Of a stretch of DNA of 64,000 bases, positions 1-12,563 are shown piece after piece; position 1 is the first letter of the stretch; the number at the start of each line of letters is the position of its first letter. Below the pieces are notes generated by a model. It worked only from the letters and a program-made list of their open reading frames with translations, was not told the DNA's origin and ran no database searches. The position numbers and the translations under genes are program-made. The stretch lies in assembly GCF_020882245.1 (NCBI RefSeq), contig NC_083599.1, positions 49,626,748 through 49,690,747 on the forward strand, written 5' to 3'. This stretch comes from Rhopalosiphum padi (taxonomy: Eukaryota > Arthropoda > Insecta > Hemiptera > Aphididae).

Positions 1-485
1 AGCACCTAAGTTGGGGTTATGGATATTCGCAATCAATATAAATATTAATATCAAAATATTTTCATATTTTTTAGTAAGAAAAATTATTTTGAATTAATAT
101 AAACTATATATATATGTCTAATATGACATTAAAATAGATTTGTATTTATATTTGAATTTTAAATGTAAATTAATATCTTAAGTAGTATTATTGAACGCTT
201 CCTTCTCTCAAGCTGTTAAGCCCTGTAAATTGTATCATACGTATTGTAAATAAATAATCTATATAGCTAATGCACAATGAGTTTATTTGGTTAAAAAAAT
301 AACAAGAGTATGAGGTGTAAAATAAGAAGCCATCCATTGATGACACTTACCATGATTAATTATATATTATATACATATATGCATTTTTTTTAATTTTAAT
401 TTATATATGTATTATGTAATATATATTTTTTTTAATATCGCTGAGAGATTGAATTGTATATATTTATATATAATGGTTATATATT
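1..485. other. AT-rich non-coding DNA, possible LINE 3' tail
   Basis: No coding frame is visible. The right part lies directly downstream (minus strand) of the LINE stop codon at 486-488. The T-run near 427-433 could be the poly(A) of that LINE read on the minus strand, but it is short and no target-site duplication was found. Confidence 0.4.
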
Positions 486-804
486 TTAAGTTGGTAATTG
501 TAGAAAGTCACGATACCACTTCTTTTTTAGACTGCGCCTTGGATTTTCTAGGAGTGTTAGAGAAGAGAGGTTTTTAATAAGAGGATTTTGATGGGATAGA
601 AGTCTCGCTTGTGGAAGCGCAAGTAAAAAAAAAATGAGCTTATTCATTGATAGTTTTCGTGTAAATATCGTTATATAAGATTAGGTTTGAGACGTACGGT
701 GGTATATTGGAGAATCGACGAAGACCTAAATTTTGGAACACTTGAATTTTTTTAGTGTTGGATTTTTTTTGTTGAGCCCCAGAGCTGTATACAAATAGGT
801 TTAC
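486..804 (-). pseudogene. Jockey-like LINE ORF2 C-terminal relic
   Basis: On the minus strand the frame entering at 804 contains KKSNTKKIQVFQN and PPYVSNLILYNDI, the conserved region just after the reverse transcriptase domain of aphid and other insect jockey-type elements (family knowledge). After a frameshift near 640 the other frame gives NPLIKNLSSLTLLENPRRSL followed by KKKWYRDFL, the usual C-terminus, and a TAA at 486-488. The catalytic part of RT is absent. It is the same kind of C-terminus as the LINE at 30.5-32.7 kb, which independently supports the call, but the two are diverged. This is a dead fragment, not a host gene. Confidence 0.8.
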
Positions 805-3800
805 TGTTAAATAATTATTATTCATGAATAAACTAATTTACCTATAAAATATTTTATAGAAGTACAGTTACCATATTAAAATGATTCTAAAAATAACTGT
901 ATTTGATATTAATAATTTTGGATATTTTTATTTTATCGAGAGCCACAATCTTAAGTTTTAATATAATTTCTTTGTCTTTTTCTGTACACCTACATCGATA
1001 TTAAAAAAAATGCTATATTTGTCTTTGTATTTCTTAAAAACTTATAACCTGAGATTTCAAATTAATTTGTCTAATTTATATAAATATTTTAAAAGACGGA
1101 TTAATAATTTTAAGTAAGTATTTTTAGTATGTATTTATAATAACTATGTGCGTGAAAATAAAAGAATAACAAAATAAAGACCTTTGTGCATAAATTCAAA
1201 AATAATTTTTCCTCGTTAATACAACATGTACAGCATAATATACAAATTATTCGTAAATACGTAATATTATATATTTTATATTTAAATAATTTGCAATCGA
1301 CATAATTTACGCAGAAATGCCTACCAAAAATGTTTGCCTTGATTAATTTGTTAAACTTAGTAGTAATAAAATAACAAAAAATAAAAAATAAGAAAATTCA
1401 AGTATTAACAAAACGTTTTATTTGATGGAAATTATAATATTATATGAATAGCAACTATTGGCATTCAATTTCAACATATATCCTAACATTTGTCATTACC
1501 TAGCGTTGGCTTCTTTCGATGTTCAAATGATGGAAAAATAAAAACAAAAATGTATGATACAATGGAACATTCAAACTATGAGTTAGGATATTGGGTTAAA
1601 ACTCAAGGAAATTATAATATGAAATTCAATATTTTGTTTAAACTTTATTTTAGACCAAAGTGAGGGTTACGACCGTTGGACCTTTTATCCGTTGAATTGT
1701 TATTAATACGATGGTTATTATTTGTGCTGCAATTATTATTGTGTTATGAAGTCTTTATGCTTTCAGTTGTTTGTTACCGCAACAACACAAATTGCTTAAA
1801 ATTATTATTAATTTATTTTTATTTATTTTTTTGTTTATACCGAAGTGTCATCAAATGGATAACTTGGGGCACACATATACATATTATGCATTCGATATCC
1901 GTTGTTTTTTTAGGACAACCGGCATATTACGTAAAAGGTTAGGTACGTTACATATTCAATCCGTGAAATATTTATCAACGACACGTGCAATATCTTGCCA
2001 TAAATTCCATAAATTCGTCGTTTAATCGTAATCGTTTTATTAAAATGCTTAAGCGGAACGTTGAACCACAGGCCAGAGCTATACTAAAAGCACACGAAAG
2101 CTTTATCGGAACCCAGAAATTCACTCTCCCTGTTCTCTCTAAATTAATTATCTTTGCCTTTGTGTTAAGGTTAATATTATATATTATGTTGAATTATTAT
2201 AATATTATAGTTACTACTTACACAAATTATATATTATTATATTTCTAATTAGTTTTAGCTAATATCCTATTAAGACATTATGAAATGATATGTTTGGATT
2301 TTGTAGCGGGGTTAGTTAGTTACATTGACTATTATTCAAATGTCTGTATTGCTCTTTGTTGTTAGATAAAACTAACCAGTGTCGTGAATATTTTTTTTAT
2401 TATACTGCTAAAAATAGCTAAATCAAAACAACTTAAACGTTTGATTTTATGGCTAAACGCTTTTTTTTTTTTTTGGTTATACTTTTTGCTTTTCGCCGAT
2501 GAAATATTTTGAAACAAATTACTTATTAAATAGATATAAGTATTAGTATTTATAGCTACTATTTGTCAAAGTATATTTCTCTTCTAAAGAAAATTTCAAC
2601 TGGTTGGTGTATTATATAGTTTCCGAATTTTTAAACATATCGTATTAAGTACAATATTTCTTAATAATTATTATGAATTTTCATACAATGTAATAGTATT
2701 CATAGTATTGTCTATATTACCTTCATATACAATACGACCCGTTAAAATAGAACTGTGCTTTTTTCGATTATCATAGTCTCTTGGCCCGTCCGTTCTCCCG
2801 TCTAACTTTAAACAAGATGCTGTCCCGCTGTCTCGATAATGTTATGTGCATAGAATAAAAAAAAAAGTAAACGGGGAAAAATAAAAATAAATAATGTACA
2901 GTTTTATTTTAAAACCAAAATTATAAACAACAGTTTTGTGTCGATATCCGATGAACAATATTATTTATGCTAATTGTTGAGAAACATAATATATGTGCAG
3001 TGTAATAATTTTACAAAATATAAATTTGTATGGCTATCCACAGACAGGATAATTTTATAATTTAGCAGTATTACGTATAATTTTATGTAAATCAAATAAA
3101 CAAAACTAATCTCGGGGTATAAAATGACATAATATTATCAAAACTATAAAATAGAAAAATAATTTTTGCATATTATGTTGTAAGGTACACAAATTATCCA
3201 ATGTTGTTTAGGTTGTTTAGTCGTTAGATGTCTATTGCCCACGATTATCCCTCAGAATATTCAACTAATATTCTAATTTACCCCAAACTAGATCTAACAC
3301 ATCAAAAGTGAACATTATAAATGCAACGTCAATCCTCGTTTTTGATTATTCTATATGTTGAGACATTGGTGGTTTTAATATATACTCTTTTACATAACCT
3401 CGAAAAAATCCCATTATCTCAAACAGAATTGCTCAACAACTTAGATCACCTAAATACCTAATTATATCAACATCCCGGAAATTCACTACCAACTACCTAC
3501 CATGGAAACCACTCAGCGAATCAACGTAGGTTGATGTACATGTGCAATGTAACCGATGTAAGCTGATGTTAAATAATGCTTTTAGTCATTTTATTTAATT
3601 TCAAAAACATTATTCGTAGGAACTCGAAACCTTTTTTTCCAGCGTATAAGTTGCTTAAAGATTGTAATATTATTTGAATAATTACTATAGTATTATAATA
3701 TATTTGTTTTGTTTTTTTTTTGCAATAATTAGTTCAATCTACCATATTATAATCAATATAAAAATAAATCACTAATAGTAATATTAATATAGCATAAACT

Positions 3801-3813
3801 AAGCTTAGAAATA
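805..3813. other. AT-rich DNA, nothing assignable
   Basis: Mostly A/T with simple runs. Somewhat more complex, CpG-containing stretches lie at about 1645-2125 and 2745-2835. Three short open frames at 1676-2248 overlap each other, use non-ATG starts or low-complexity Leu/Ile/Tyr-rich composition, and show no motif. I treat them as chance. Confidence 0.5.
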
Positions 3814-3990
3814 GATCCTGATATATCAGTCTCCTTCGTTCTGAATCAATTTTTGTTAGCAATGATATATTTAAAATGTAATATATCCATGAAATTGAAT
3901 ATCTACTATAATAGGGCGGTGAAAGTATAGCAGTGACTTCTCAGTTTTTCTTTAACTATACTTTTTAATTAAATTATTTCAAATATTATA
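3814..3990 (+). repeat. Dispersed repeat family A, 3' tail copy
   Basis: Contains CTCCTTCGTTCTGAATCA followed by TTTTTG and AATGATAT, then a stretch ending in TATAGCAGTGACTTCTCAG. The same order of words is found at 5850-5990, 26550-26690 and 52021-52165, so this is a dispersed repeat in the same orientation. It carries no coding capacity. Confidence 0.6.
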
Positions 3991-5774
3991 TTTCCAAAAA
4001 TGTATAAAAAGTATAAATGTGTTCTTAATACAGATCTAAAATATATTAATAGGTTAAATGGTAATATTATTTGTCCCGAAATCTTAGAAGAATTAGATTA
4101 GTTGGTTGATTCATATATTTTACACAAAGTCCAAGGTTAACTTTTATGAGTCATTACACATGCAATGCTATAGTTTTAATGAACCCAAAAGTCATATATT
4201 TTGGGTCTATAATTAACTTTATAATTTCGATATTTAAACTTATAAATTTATATTTGATTGTAATTAATACATTTTTATCAATAAAATAAAATAATTAATT
4301 TTATGTGGAAATAATTATAAGCATTTTATTATACTCAATAATATTTTTAAATATATAATTTCCTTTTCATGTTAAATCCATATTTTTATGATAAGCAGCA
4401 TGTATACTATATTGACATTAAATGCACAAAACAATGTACATAATCTTATTTTAGTACTTATATTATTTAATATATATGAAATACACGAGTAATAATATGT
4501 ATAATATGGTTTAGTTTATGTGGCTCTGTATATAATATTGAAGTTAAACTCTATCACTGAAAAAATGTAATTTTTTTTTTTTTCACATAAAATACATTTA
4601 ACAAACGCACAATTATTGTAAGCAACTGGAATAAATTGCAGCTATACATAAAAGCTCTCTGGTGAATATGAACTCGGTGATATACTCTCGCCTACATTTG
4701 AAATGTTAAAGCAATTTGTAAACTATGTAGAACCAAAGAACAAAGGTTCTATTACATTTTCGTCGTTGACTTCTAATTGTAGACGTCTCATTATGTGAAG
4801 TTCTCGATGAAGAGATAAACGACCAATAATAATATTAATTTATCCGTACAAAACTTTACATATATACTTTGCATATTTCAGACGAAGCAACCGACACGTT
4901 TATCAGACTAGAAATTTTTATTTAAAACCAAACGTAACAATAGTTTAAGAAATAATAATAACATTATTAAGTATACTTTTTTTTTATTTAAATGTGGTTG
5001 TGTTTTATCGGTAATATCAACCTAATCTATCCTTATGCTAGCTGTGTGTGCGTTAACGTGTATGTTTAGAGCAATATATATATATCCACTTTGGTTTAGA
5101 CTTTTTTAAATCAACACGGAAGTATAAATTACTCGACCAGGAATGAGCCGGAATCTATGAACTCAACCAAGTAAATCGGTGTCTTTGCCAAAGATAATAT
5201 TAAAAGTATTTAGATGGTTGATATGGAAGCTGATAAATAAATTTGTGTCGAATTTAATGGCTTAAAATACAAATGACGTTATAGTATATTTACGTTAACG
5301 CGTTAAAATAATTTCAAAGTTTTATAATTTGGTTTCTATAACTATAATATGATTTATAATAATATATACATACTATAATGAATATATGATCATGGTTAAT
5401 AAATATTGCGTTTGAAAATCACAAAGATTAGATACGAATAATATTACTATTTTATTTATAAAAAATATAAGTTCATTTTTAAAACCCAATACAAATCACC
5501 CATGTCTGTTGTTTTATTATTATATTCATTATAGTTTTAACAAAATATAAAATATCACTTCAAGATTTGGTTTTAAATCTTAAATTTATTGTGTTATAAT
5601 GTATTCATTTTTATCAATTTTTTTAGTGTTAATAATATTATCGTGATGCTCCTATTCGTACAATTCGTGTCGATGAATTGCGTTTACCGAGGAAATACTA
5701 TGTAACTAGTAATCAAATTAATTGAATGCTAATAATAATAATATATTTAATATAATTAATTATCCTTAGAAATG
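3991..5774. other. AT-rich DNA, nothing assignable
   Basis: A/T-rich with homopolymer runs (for example T-runs near 4571 and 4979). Slightly more complex sequence at 4655-4820 and 5100-5190 has stops in all frames and matches nothing I recognise. Confidence 0.5.
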
Positions 5775-5849
5775 GATGCTGATCTATTCAGTATCCTTCG
5801 ATGCTGATCTATTCAGTATCCTTCGATGCTGATCTATTCAGTATCCTTC
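5775..5849 (+). repeat. 25-bp tandem repeat, three perfect copies
   Basis: The unit GATGCTGATCTATTCAGTAT + CCTTC occurs at 5775-5799, 5800-5824 and 5825-5849 without a mismatch. It sits at the left edge of a family A tail. It looks like a local triplication of the family's own ATCAGT-CTCCTTCG segment, since 3814-3838 has a related single copy. Confidence 0.95.
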
Positions 5850-5990
5850 GCTCGAATCATTTTCTCTATACAATGGATTATTATATTGAATTAAAATTTA
5901 ACATATCTATTACAACAGCAACCTAGGTACTCAATGACGAGTTACACTCGATACCAACTATACAGCAGAACAAATTAAGCAAAAAAAAAA
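5850..5990 (+). repeat. Dispersed repeat family A, 3' tail copy
   Basis: Begins with CTCGAATCATTTTCTCTATA and ends with CTATACAGCAGAACAAATTA plus an A-run. It aligns by eye with 26555-26690, where CAGAATCATTTTTTGTATAC leads to CTATACAGCAGAGCGATACC. Non-coding. Confidence 0.55.
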
Positions 5991-6080
5991 AAACGAAATC
6001 ATAAATGGTTTTACATGCCTATGTTACGATACGTTAAACCCATAAGAAATCAATCGAAAATGGATTATTTTTTCATTTTA

Positions 6081-6249
6081 GTCTCTCTGCCATCGTATCA
6101 TTGTTGTATCAAACGGCATAGAGCTCTTGTTGTAAATAAATATTTAGACGGTTTAATGTATGTTAGGTGACACGAGGCACGTTTTATTATCACCGTCAAA
6201 CCGTAGTTAGCTAAGTATTTTGTCGTCCAGAGACATCGACAGAGGATCG
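6081..6249 (+). other. Candidate exon ending in consensus splice donor
   Basis: The sequence ...GACAGAGGATCG|GTAAGTATAAC has a full GTAAGT donor at 6250. Two acceptors are possible: TTTTTTCATTTTAG at 6067-6080, giving a 169-nt exon, or TTTTGTCGTCCAG ending at 6230, giving a 19-nt exon. The longer version has stops in all three frames, so if real it would be 5'UTR or non-coding RNA. The segment is more GC-rich and CpG-containing than its surroundings. No transcript evidence is available, so this is inference from splice words alone. Confidence 0.3.
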
Positions 6250-6259
6250 GTAAGTATAA

Positions 6260-7820
6260 CAATAAAGGTTAAATCGGGCTGTCAAAACGCGTTTTCACAT
6301 TTCACCGGTCGTGACTGCTCACAGAAAAATATTTGTTTAGTTTTTTTTGGTTGAGCGGTGTTCACTTTACCCATGTATTTTACGCTAAAGTACTTTTTTT
6401 TCTCATTTATGTTAAATTTATTTTTTCCGACGATTTTTCTCCACAAAATGGAATATAAACAAATAGCAAAAAAAAAAAAGAAAAAGAAGCACAGATAACG
6501 TTACGACTAAAAAAAATAATTTTAGAAATAATAATAAATACCAACGGTAACATCACGCAATAATCTTGAGTGGTACAACCCGAATTGGAGCGCTTGTAAA
6601 TTATTTTTTTCAACTGAAAATTGAAATAAAACATTTCAAGTTTTCTTAATATTTCTTTCAGGTGGTTTTTTAGAATTCCTTATCGTTAAATTTCTTAAAA
6701 ATCGAAACTATTGCGCGTGAATAAGTAACCATATAGAAATGCATCAAAAGTGTAATGCCTAAAAGGGTTAGTATGGGGGTAGTATTATAGGGATAAGTAG
6801 TAGGTACACATATAAACCGTTTTTATTTAACGTGAAATATCATTTACGCTGCACAGAAATATGAACAATTTGTTATCTTAAGTATTAAAGTAATTTAAAA
6901 TTATATAATCTTATTTATTATAATATCATTATTATTTTTGTTTGAGTGTTTGTTTTTTGTTATCTTGTATATGTTTCACTAAATATATATATAAACAAAT
7001 GCAAACTAACATATAATACGTAACGGCCAATGGGCTTAAATTTTAGCAGACTTAAGCAGTTTTTGTCCATGTAATGTATATTTTAATAGTCGGAATAAAT
7101 TACGAGCCAAGTAGGGACACAAAGACGGTCGTCGCAGGTAATGTGTTTAGTTTAATAACCGTTGGTTGATATTGGGCTGCCATTAGAAACAATTTGTATG
7201 TTAAATATGTGTCAAGTTATTAATTTCAAATATTTATAATTCATACTTAAGTGCTTTCCACCCTTGCACTTTCTCTTCTCAATCTGTGTATTATCTCAGG
7301 ACTACATACAAGTATATATATATATATAAGTAAGTATCATTTATTTTAATAGGAAAAAACCTCAGATATAATAATTATATTAAAAACCCGGCAACCCAAA
7401 TTACCTTTATTGTATAGTTTTTTTTTTTAAAGAAAAAAAAAGGAATAATAAATGTGAAACTTAAAATGTATTTTGAATTATTGAAATAAACTATTAAACC
7501 AATATCGTAAATTTATTATGCATTTTTTTTTAAATATTCAATATTGTTAATATTAGAGTTATAAAAATACTATACTTATGACATTATTATGATAAAATAA
7601 TTATTGTATTGATTTATTATTATTTCTAATTATGTTTACCATATTTTAATTCGAAAACTTAAATAGCTACTCTTTTTAATTCTAATAAAATGTATTTAGC
7701 TAATAGCTGTATTATATAAGTACTATAATATCATTACACTCTAACAATTAATATTTTTAAAAATTAAAGCAATATTCTAAAAAAATACAAGTTTAAAATA
7801 ATATCATTTTTATTTGTAGT
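6260..7820. other. AT-rich DNA, nothing assignable
   Basis: Low-complexity A/T sequence with T- and A-runs and an AT dinucleotide tract at about 7314-7328. The 75-codon minus frame at 6407-6634 is Phe/Ile/Ser-rich low-complexity translation and shows no domain. Confidence 0.5.
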
Positions 7821-7823
7821 TAG

Positions 7824-8359
7824 TAGGGTTCAGATTTAAATGCCCTAAAAATATTTAAAAAGATGCCCTTTCAGAAATACATTTATGACACAAAAGTGCT
7901 AAAAATATCCCTCCCAAAAAAATTTAAACATAAATTTCCATTATATTATTTTATTTTTTTGAAAGAACAAAAATTGTGTATTAATGAAATAAATAAATAT
8001 TAAAATTCAGCAAATAAAAATATGTTTATTTAACATGTACGATTGTGTAAGTACGTTTATAAATATAAAAAACGAAAAAACGAGTAAAAATTTAAATTTG
8101 ACAAATTACACTTGTATTTCACTAAGTATTACACATGTGTACTAAATTTATTATGTTTATATTTCAATTAACTCATTTTTTTTTAGTCATAATACAAAAA
8201 ATTAGGTCAAAATGTCTTATAAAAATTCAAAATGTCAAAAATGACCTAAACATTTTTTGTAGTTATAACATGGAGTACTTGAAATACATTTGTAGCTTGG
8301 AAGCATCGTGTTACATTATAAAAAAAAAAAATTCAAATGCATTGAAATCTGACTCCGAA
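7824..8359. mobile_element. Possible hAT-like MITE with imperfect TIRs
   Basis: The left end reads TAGGGTTCAGATTTAAATGC at 7824. The reverse complement of 8335-8359 reads TCGGAGTCAGATTTCAATGC. The two match at most positions, and TAGGG starts resemble hAT terminal repeats. The flanking 8-mers (GTAGTTAG and ATAATTTA) match at only half their positions, so the target duplication is not demonstrated. The interior is AT-rich with no transposase. Weak call. Confidence 0.3.
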
Positions 8360-11160
8360 TAATTTATTATTTTAGATATTTTACATGCACAACTTCGTTC
8401 TTTGTATCTTTTTAAGTATACATTAAAAAAATAAAATAAAAAATAAAATAAAATTCATTATTGAAATACTAATAAATTTCATTTTAACACTACGTATAAA
8501 TAACCTGTTGCTAAAGAGCACCTAAGAGTTTAGATGAAATAAAATCAAATTAAACTTAATTTCGTTTCACTAGATATATTTGTTTTCAAGATAATTTTAC
8601 ATTAGAAACTTAACTATTTTAATTTTTAGATCAATCATAGTGTAACAAAGAATAATATTTATTATTTTAACGATTATTGTTTATTATTTTTTTACCTTCT
8701 AACCTACCATCAAATATTAAATAAATATTACAATATTAATAATAATAATAACAAAATTGGTAAATAATACAATAAGTATACAATTGAACTTTTATATTTT
8801 ATAAATCACGTTTTCATGTAAAAAAATTATTATATCACATATTCTAATTGTGCCCAAGGGTACAGATTGTATATTTCTTGTTAAAAATAAAAAAAAAAAA
8901 ATATATTTTATAAATACTTAGATGAACATAAAATTAAATTTTTATACAAAATTCATTTATTAATATTTCGTAATATGAAATTAATAAAAAATAAAAATAA
9001 ATTAATATTTATACAAACTGTATTTAATGCGGTACCTAATGAATTTAGATTTATTTATTATAAATAAAATATAATATACAATCATTACATTGATTAGATA
9101 AATTACATTTTATATGTACTATAATATATTATTATACAATGAAATACATGAAAATAAAATGTATTCGTGATAGTTACTAAAGTAAAGAAACGTGTATATA
9201 GTGTGTATAAACAAGGTTAAAGGATAATATATAAGCGAATAGCACAAAGGTTTAATATCCAATGGTCTCTGATACATGCTCGCTCGGGTTTCTTTAATAT
9301 ATCGATACTTGCATTTCGATTTTGATTTATTGAAAAGTCAATTTAGTTTCCATGTGTCTTAGGTTCAGCGACTATTTTGTGTTTTGCAAAAGAAATATTG
9401 GTCAAAACTTGGTTAGAGTATTACTTTTTCAGTTCATTTTTGTAAAAAAAAAACATGTTACCTCTATAAAGAATATTTATTATTTTAGTGTTTGTCCCCC
9501 TTGAAGTGTATTCTACAACATCAAAGTTAATACATAATATGTGGATTCCTGTTTACCAATATGACTAATACTAATTCGATTTCAAAGGGATTTGATAATT
9601 TCAGGTGAATTTGTATAATCACTAGTATTGTATTATAATTTATGATGAAATTGTGAAACAAGTTATCAACTTGTAATAAATTAATAAGCACTTATAAACT
9701 ATTTTTAATAATGAAAATAAAATATATTGTTTTAAGTACCATCCATGTAAATGGCATCAACCATATTGTTATTAAAGATAAATGATAATTTTTGCGAAAA
9801 AAAATAATTATAATAAATACATTTGAAACTGCAGTGATGATCAAAACGATAAAATAGTCTAAACTATTATTATCTAGTAACCAAGAACAGAAAAAAAAAT
9901 ACTAAAACACATTAAATTGATTTGTCAAATAGTTTGTTTTAAATTATCCATTTTGCAAATACCCGAATTTTAAAAAAGTTATTACATTTTGTAAATTGTA
10001 GTATGTACCAAAGTATAATATTTAAGCATAATATTTTTGAAAACAATTTATTTTTTTTTAATTATAGCATCCTTTGTTGATTTCATATTCCGTTGCAAAA
10101 TATTTTTCTAAACAATTTAACTTTGAACGAATAATTAAATAGTTTTTATAATTATTTAAAGTATAGATGAACGGAGTAGTATGCCAACATTTATTAGTGT
10201 ACATAATACACATATTTGTGTCATTATACTTATAATCCACTAATTTAAATTTTAAATACGTTTATAAGACAAATTATAACTACCTAACTAATCGTCCAAA
10301 ATTGTAATTTTATATACTATAATTGTTAGAAAATGTATTCCTCCAGAATATTAAATTAAGAATGTATGCTATCATTTGAAAAAAGTAAAAACATAAAATA
10401 TGATAATAATATTATAATAATATAGGAAGTGAAAAATATTATGTTTTTTAAAAATTTAGTTTTATAATAATTTTAAATAATGTAAAAAAAAATACTTTCA
10501 AGAACATTAACTTTTTTAATCTTTTTTAAGAAAACTAACATTTACATAAAATTAATTACATATTGCAGTAATGTTAGTGAATAGTGATAATATATTATAA
10601 TATGATATATCAAATTAAGTAAAATTATTTTTTCACGTAATTGTTAATTCAAACGCAAAACGTGTCGTTTAGTAATTTAAACAATACCTATCGATTACAT
10701 TACTTTTAGGGGTTTTAAATATTATCGTATAGCACTTTGTTTTATTATTAAAATGTCATTAATAGTTATTTATAAATATATAATTAGGTGATTTATTTGT
10801 AAATAATTAATAATTTATTTATAATTTATATTTATTTATTTATTTATTTATTTATCTAGTGTCTTATTTTTTTTCAAATTATTATGAATTTTTCAAATTT
10901 TGTTTTTCGTAATTATAAATTAGGTTTATTTTATAATATTTAAAAATATAAAGTAAATGTACCTTATAGGTAGCTGATTATTTTTTTCAAGAAATATTGA
11001 AGTAAATACATTTTAATTTTAATTGGTAGTTTCTAAGCCATAGTATACATATTACCTAAGATTTATATTAAGCTGAGATCTTAAAGGTATAGGGTCTATG
11101 ATTTGAAAATTATAGTTTGTACCTAATAAATATTAATATAGTTAAATTGTTTACTAATTT
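8360..11160. other. Very AT-rich DNA with simple repeats
   Basis: Long AT-rich stretch. 8420-8455 is AAAATAAAATAAA-type, and 9260-9420 is a slightly more complex patch. Nothing coding is supported. The 60-codon minus frame at 10058-10240 has no recognisable motif. Confidence 0.5.
10830..10855 (+). repeat. (ATTT)n microsatellite
   Basis: Uninterrupted ATTT tetranucleotide run of about six units. Confidence 0.9.
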
Positions 11161-11167
11161 ATAAAAC

Positions 11168-11180
11168 ATGTCTGGCGATG
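11168..11180 (+). other. Candidate first coding exon, ATG plus GTAAGT donor
   Basis: AAAAC-ATG TCT GGC GAT G|GTAAGTACT: an ATG in acceptable insect context (AAAAC upstream) is followed after 13 nt by a perfect GTAAGT donor preceded by G. Read through without splicing it stops after seven codons (MSGDGKY). A spliced product would begin MSGD. The upstream sequence is plain AT-rich and no promoter is seen. In a 64-kb AT-rich window such coincidences are possible, so this is only a candidate. Confidence 0.25.
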
Positions 11181-12563
11181 GTAAGTACTAGATTACCTAT
11201 AAACCTAAATACCTAGTATATACATTTTATATTTCATGTAAAACCATTTTTGAGAACTATAATTATCCTTAGTAGATGCAATTTAAAAATTTAGAAACTA
11301 TCGGTTTGAATTTTGACACAGATGTTTAGATACACCAACAAATAACTTAAAATAGTCGTGTTCTCAATTATTATATTTCAAATAATTTTGATCTAAAAAT
11401 AAAAATTTGTACCTACACAAGATACTGTTATATGGAATCTAAGTAACTGAAAATATGGTATTTTTATTAAGTATACTTACAAATTGAAAACAATTTTTCA
11501 AAATTCTAATAAATGTATTATTAAAATTTAAAACTGTGGAGATAGGGGGTTTTCTTAACAAATCATCCTATTTATACGGTATTCTATGTATAATATGTTA
11601 TAAGATATTATTATTCTGATGAACTTATCATTAAACATTATCCAGAATTTATTACGGAATTGTACAGAGTTATAACGGTATATTTCGATAAGAAACGTGT
11701 ATATACATACACGGTGCGCGTATGTTCCGAAACGTAGTAAATAATGTATAACAATAATAATAATACGAGTAGTCTATGCAAAACAAGACCCAAATGGTTT
11801 ATGATAACGTCGTATATCTTCTACCCATATTATGTGTACCTACTGCTTTATATATATTTATTTATTTTTTGGTCCAGGTTGCCCAATCTCCATTTCACAT
11901 TCAGATTTCAGATTATTGTTTGATTATATTCTGTTACTATTATTATAGTGTTATATAATAACATTGTCAGTATGCCCTTTGAAGATTAGCCGTTTCGATA
12001 TCGGGTAACCCATACACACTATACAGGTTAGAACGGCCTCCAATAGAGGCCTCCCTCTCAGTTTGACCGAGAGTAGAATGGCCTGTTGAAATTAATTGGT
12101 AATATTTGAACATATTGATGTATTTACTTCATATTAAATAGTATTTTAGTCTGCAGGTAAATCATTGATTATCCAAAAAATATCGTCTATAGAACACATG
12201 TAACTATTTTTGATTAGGAGGATTTTATTTAAATACCTAGCTACCATAGGCTAAATTTGATCAGTATTGTGGAATATACACCGATTTATCCGAATTCGGA
12301 TTCAAATCATTAAAATAGTATTGTAATACAAAAGATATTTAATTCCCAAAATATTCTTGAATTTGAATAATTTATGGTAAATTGTATTATTGGATAATGC
12401 GTAAAGGGTCCGCAAAAATACTTATATGTGGGACCAAAATTTGATGTATAATGAGGGGGGAGGCTGCATATATTTTTGCCGAAATACGAAAAGAATGCAT
12501 GAAACCGTCCAAACAAATATTCCTGTATTGAGGCCAGGTTGATTGACCTATATAATATATATA
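11181..12563. other. AT-rich DNA with a small paired-hairpin patch
   Basis: Mostly AT-rich. At 12035-12051 GGCCTC-caata-GAGGCC forms a perfect 6-bp stem, followed at 12055-12073 by CTCTC...GAGAG. The flanks repeat TTAGAACGGCCT as GTAGAATGGCCT. Overlapping minus frames at 12310-12620 show no domain. Confidence 0.5.

Noticed and set aside
345..360. Minus-strand GTAAGT donor word (ACTTAC on plus)
   Set aside because: The would-be exon beside it is pure AT-rich low complexity. Similar isolated words at 11478, 13325 and 56500 were rejected for the same reason.
1676..2248. Three overlapping plus-strand frames of 84-88 codons
   Set aside because: They overlap in different frames, start at TTG/CTG-type codons or in low-complexity sequence, and show no domain. 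AT-rich hydrophobic translations are expected by chance.
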